DNA from: Allomyces macrogynus ATCC 38327
Lineage: Eukaryota; Blastocladiomycota; Blastocladiomycetes; Blastocladiales; Blastocladiaceae
Direction: 5' to 3'
Length of the DNA stretch: 10,169 bases
Assembly (NCBI GenBank): GCA_000151295.1
Contig: GG745336.1
Location: 1,139,749 to 1,149,917 of the forward strand
The number at the start of each line of letters is the position of its first letter. The first letter of the stretch is position 1. Positions 6,880 to 10,169 of the stretch are shown one piece after another. The notes beneath the pieces are model-generated. The model was not told the origin of the DNA and made no database searches. It saw nothing but the letters and a program-made list of their open reading frames with translations. The translations under genes and the position numbers were made by a program.

Positions 6880-7854
6880 TGCGAGGTAGGTGCCAGCAGA
6901 AGCAGGTTGGTTCGAGTAAGCTGGTGTCGTTCACGGAGAGAGAGCGAGCGCTGGCAGAGGATTGCTGCTGGTGGTTGGTGTTGGGTGTTGAGGTCAAGAA
7001 CGGTTCGGTAACGCGGGTAAGCTCGGCAGGGTCGGCAAAAGGGAGCAGCAAGCACGACAAGCGAAGAGGTGTCGTGCATGACAAACGGGAAATGAACGGC
7101 GCCATTGGGGTTCGAACCCAGGACATGGAGCCACTCGGCGCCGAAAATTGACCTCCTGTCAAATCCATCGCTTGTAAAATTCCATTTCCAACCACTGGAC
7201 AACCTTGTTGTGCACGACCTGGCCTGCTCACCCTCTCCGACTTCGACATCCTCAAGCCTTCGAGGTCGGTACCGACCATTACAAGCAGCTGCAATCGACC
7301 AAACACCATGTCGCAATTCTGTGCCCTCCACTCGCTCGCGCACGCCCCGACTTTGCGCGGCATGCCGCCGCCGTTCGCCGATTGGATCGTGCTCGTTTGG
7401 TGACGGGGAAAAGCACGCTGTTCAACGGATGGACCGCCGTGCTTACCCCCGTCACCCTACCCACTTCCTGCCCCTCTATGGGTTGCTTTGCGCAAACCGT
7501 GCCCTTGACCGTTCGTAATGTCATTTGCGACGGTTTTGGAGTGTTGGCGAGTGTCGAAGCGGCTCATTTTGAGGTGGTGTGGTCGTGTGCCCGAGAAAAT
7601 CGCACCTCTGGCCAAATTTTCGTCGACCTGCGGTGTGTGTGCTCGCTTTTCCGCGAGCGCCACCGATTGGGTTCGACTGCCACGGGCGGGCGGGAGCTCG
7701 CTGCGCTGGATCTGCCTTGGCGGAAACGGCGTGGTGGGAGACCGCCGAGTGGAGCGGCCAGAAACGACACTTTCTCTGGGAAAATTCTCGCTCAACTTAC
7801 CTCTGCGCTCGTCGACCAATCTGTGCAGGTAGAAGCTATCCCAGACCCGTCACC
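6880..7854. other. Divergent intergenic region between the membrane-protein copy and RPS22
   Basis: It serves as promoter space for two divergent genes: the minus-strand membrane protein (left) and RPS22 (right). It contains the tRNA-like hairpin at 7097-7143 and a short GA run at about 6937-6945. No open frame shows recognisable homology. A possible 5' UTR splice acceptor for RPS22 is TCTGTGCAG at about 7821-7829, 26 nt before the ATG, but I could not pick a donor. Confidence 0.45.
7097..7143 (-). other. tRNA-like B-box hairpin, copy 1 (upstream of the upstream paralogue)
   Basis: On the minus strand the sequence CGGCGCC (7143-7137) pairs perfectly with GGCGCCG (7103-7097). Inside lie CCAT/ATGG and TGGG/CCCA pairs closing on the loop TTCGAAC. 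GGTTCGAACCC is a strong pol III B box and GGCGCCGAGTGGC resembles an A box, but the two are only about 20 nt apart and no anticodon arm fits between them. It could be a truncated tRNA, a remnant of a tRNA-derived SINE, or a structured promoter element. It aligns with the element at 6137-6160 upstream of the tandem paralogue. Confidence 0.45.
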
Positions 7855-8325
7855 ATGGTCCGCATCTCCGTCCTCAACGACTGCCTCAACGCGATTGTCA
7901 ACGCCGAGCGCCGCGGCAAGCGCCAGGTGCTGGTGCGCCCGTCGTCGAAGGTGGTCGTCAAGTTCCTGTCGGTCATGCAGAAGCACGGCTACATTGGCGA
8001 CATCGACATTGTCGACGACCACCGTTCGGGCAAGCTGGTCATTCAGCTGATTGGCCGCGTCAACAAGTGTGGTGTCATCTCGCCCCGCTTCAACGTCAAG
8101 CTTGGCGAGATCGAGCAGTGGGTCAACAACCTCCTGCCGTCGCGTCAGTTTGGCTACATTGTCTTCACGACGTCGGCCGGTTTGTATTGCTTGCCTTTTC
8201 CGCCGTTCTCGGTGATCGCGACGCAGAGTGCTCACAATATCTTGCTCTCCACAACAGGTATCATGGACCACGAGGAGGCCCGTCGCAAGCGCACTGGTGG
8301 CAAGATCCTCGGCTTCTTCTACTGA
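7855..8325 (+). CDS. RPS22: 40S ribosomal protein uS8 (S15a/RPS22)
   Basis: A component of the small ribosomal subunit that binds the central domain of 18S rRNA. Exons are 7855-8179 and 8258-8325; the 78-nt intron (8180-8257, GTTTGT..CAACAG) splits the Gly codon between TTSA and IMDHEEA. The spliced product is 130 aa, exactly the usual eukaryotic S15a length, from [11 protein letters not shown] to the conserved end [10 protein letters not shown]. Hallmarks are [45 protein letters not shown] and [13 protein letters not shown]. The intron keeps the frame open (78 = 3 x 26), so an unspliced reading would add 26 foreign residues inside a near-invariant region; splicing is therefore certain on homology. 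Start context CACCATGG. Confidence 0.97.
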   Translation: MVRISVLNDCLNAIVNAERRGKRQVLVRPSSKVVVKFLSVMQKHGYIGDIDIVDDHRSGKLVIQLIGRVNKCGVISPRFNVKLGEIEQWVNNLLPSRQFGYIVFTTSAGLYCLPFPPFSVIATQSAHNILLSTTGIMDHEEARRKRTGGKILGFFY

Positions 8326-8777
8326 GCTTCTGGATTGCGCACGCGTCTGCATCCCACCGACCTCTGCTGCCCGTCGTGCTCGGTGCTCGCTGCCTTGAAC
8401 GTTGCGTTGATGTCGGAAAGGAATACATGAGCGTGTTCTCATTTTGATCTTTTTTGTTTCCTTCCGTCTCGCTCTGCGCTTTTCAAATTCGTGACCGCAA
8501 ATTGCTCTGGTTTTGGTAGGGTTCAGTTGTCTTGGGCAGAAAGTTGATGCCTTATGCTCGATCAGGAAACGTTGGCTGGCCGCACGCAGTACGCCGCACG
8601 CCACAGGTTCTCGAACCAGACTCTCTCCAACTTCCACCTTGACCCAACCCGCGCCGCCGCCGAATCAGTCTCGGCCACCGACTCGCGGCCGCCAGTAATA
8701 GCAATCCGTCCGGCACCAGGTCCCACTGCGCGTCCCGACCCTCACTTGGATCAGCCCTGCATCAAACCACGCCCACA
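8326..8777. other. RPS22-UBA1 intergenic region
   Basis: The first part is a likely RPS22 3' UTR with a T-rich stretch (GATCTTTTTTG, about 8446). The rest is presumably the UBA1 promoter and leader. No further gene or RNA is recognised. Confidence 0.5.
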
Positions 8778-10169
8778 ATGAAATTCCGCCTGTTCCGGTC
8801 GAGCTCAGGAGGCGACAAGGGCTCGCGCAGTCGCGGCCTGCTCGACTTGTTTGGCATCGGCCGCCGTAGCAGTGCTGGTGCTCCCGCTGCCGCCGCCTCA
8901 CGCGCTGTCGCCACCGGCGAGCAGGCACCGGCGGCTGGAGATGGAGATGCTGAGCCGACGATTGATGAGGGCCTGTACTCGCGGCAAATGTACTTGTGCA
9001 GTGGAATGCAACACAACGGGAAGCGGAGCGACTGACGGTGCCGCGACGGCCCTAGTTACGCGCTCGGGCTCGACGCGATGAAGAAGATGGCGACGTCGAA
9101 CGTGCTCGTGATTGGGATGAAGGGGCTCGGCGTGGAGATTGGTACGCCCTGAACGTGCTCGTTGTGTCGTCGGACGCCTGGTGTACCCTGACCGTGCGCG
9201 ACCCGTGTAGCCAAGAACGTAATCCTGGCTGGCGTCAAGAGCGTCACGATCTACGACCCGGAATTCGCTCAGATTGCCGACTTGTCGTCGCAGGTATACA
9301 TTGCGCGGCGGTGCACCCTGCTGCGACACGAAGCATGGTCTCACTCGTCGTTCTCGGAACGCTAGTTCTTCCTCACCGAGGACGATATTGGCAAGCCGCG
9401 CGATGCAACGACCCACCCGAAACTCGCCGAGCTCAACGCCTACGTGCCCGTCTCGGTCCTACCCGCGCCGTTTACGATCGACGCGGCCACGCTCTCCCGG
9501 TTCCAGGTGATCGTGTGCACGTCCGGCGTCCTGCCTTGGTCGCAGCAGCGCGCGCTCAACACCTACACGCGCACCCACGGCGCCAAGTACATTGCCGCCG
9601 ACACGCGCGGGCTCGCGGGCATGGTCTTCTGCGACTTTGGCGACGACTGGGAGTGTCTTGATGTGAACGGTGAACAGCCCGTCACGGGCATGATCGCCGC
9701 GATTGACGAGGAGGGTGTCGTCACCTGTCTCGACGAGTCGCGGCACGGACTCGAAGACGGGGATAAGGTCACGTTTACCGAAGTCGTCGGGATGGAGGCG
9801 CTGAATGGCGCGCCGGCGCGCGCTGTGAAGGTCCTGGGCCCGTACTCGTTCTCGATTGGCGATGTGGCGGAGCTTGGCACGTACGTGCGCGGTGGCACGT
9901 TCACGCAGGTCAAGGTCCCGCAGACGCTGCATTTTGCGAGCTTGGATGAGGCGGTCAAGAAGCCCGAGTTCTTGGTCGCAGATTACGCCAAGTTTGATGC
10001 GCCTCCGAGTTTGCATGCCGGGTTTATTGCGATCGCGCAATATGTCGAGAATCACGGTCGCGCGCCGCGCCCGCGGAATGCCGAGGATGCGGATGCGGTC
10101 GTGGCGCTCGCGCTCGACGTGGCCAAGACCCTGGACCCGCCCGTCGAAATCAACGACGATCTCGTGCGC
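8778..10169 (+). CDS. UBA1: Ubiquitin-activating enzyme E1, N-terminal part (runs off window)
   Basis: Activates ubiquitin with ATP and loads it onto E2 enzymes. Exons: 8778-8989, 9056-9141, 9211-9293 and 9366 to the window end. Introns: 8990-9055 (GTACTT..CCTAG), 9142-9210 (GTACGC..TGTAG) and 9294-9365 (GTATAC..GCTAG), 66-72 nt; the first two have CTGAC-type branch sites. Joined exons give 395 codons with no break. Family motifs: [13 protein letters not shown] (about residues 63-75), GMKGLG (91-96) and [17 protein letters not shown] of the inactive adenylation half, DLSSQFFL (across intron 3), [13 protein letters not shown], and the FCCH region with GE-P and SRHGLEDGD (about 224-276). The catalytic cysteine and active adenylation domain lie beyond the window. 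The first exon encodes an unusual leader of about 60 residues, Arg/Ser-rich and then Ala-rich, before the core. The start is the ATG at 8778 (CCCACAATG). Confidence 0.95.

Noticed and set aside
6564..7343. Long minus-strand open frame of 259 codons upstream of and overlapping the tandem copy
   Set aside because: It reads exon 2 of the membrane-protein gene in the wrong frame (Arg-rich) and crosses the tRNA-like element; no homology.
8580..8640. GGTTCTCGAACC near the UBA1 promoter as a third B-box element
   Set aside because: It is a simple palindrome with the wrong loop spacing for a B box, and no flanking similarity to the two hairpin elements.
5279..10169. CRISPR arrays, insertion sequences or phage genes
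   Set aside because: No regularly spaced repeats, transposase motifs or terminal inverted repeats were seen; the gene content and introns are eukaryotic.

Overview
The window looks like nuclear DNA from a GC-rich fungus. The gene set is fungal/eukaryotic: an ergothioneine synthase tail, CDP-ethanolamine synthesis, fungal-type aspartate-semialdehyde dehydrogenase, 40S ribosomal protein uS8 and ubiquitin E1. Seven introns of 66-78 nt can be placed with GT..AG borders. Most have a CTGAC- or CTCAC-like branch site, and four end in TAG. Starts sit in CC-ATGG-like contexts and leaders are CT-rich. I cannot fix the phylum; an Allomyces-like chytrid relative or a GC-rich basidiomycete would both fit (inference).

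Layout. 1-429 (+): C-terminal end of an Egt1/EgtB-type sulfoxide synthase, broken by two reading-frame shifts. 430-2412: about 2 kb with no recognisable gene and one short tandem repeat. 2413-3740 (+): ECT1, ethanolamine-phosphate cytidylyltransferase, complete except for one apparent single-base deletion near its 3' end. 4079-5278 (+): HOM2, aspartate-semialdehyde dehydrogenase, intact. 5465-5972 and 6358-6879 (both -): two tandem paralogues of a small three-helix membrane protein (TMEM254/DUF4499-like), three exons each, both ending in the dilysine sequence KKAQ. 7855-8325 (+): ribosomal protein uS8 (RPS22/S15a), one intron, exactly 130 aa. 8778-end (+): N-terminal third of ubiquitin-activating enzyme E1 (UBA1), three introns, running off the window.

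The genes do not form one pathway. They are mostly housekeeping genes on the + strand, interrupted by the minus-strand tandem pair. The most interesting part is 5465-7143. It holds a tandem gene duplication with conserved intron positions, a likely ER-retrieval tail, and a duplicated tRNA-like B-box hairpin upstream of each copy. The upstream copy has apparently lost the donor site of its first intron. The second theme is reading-frame damage: three shifts in two genes, all of the kind produced by a one-base deletion, which suggests either consensus errors or recent mutation.
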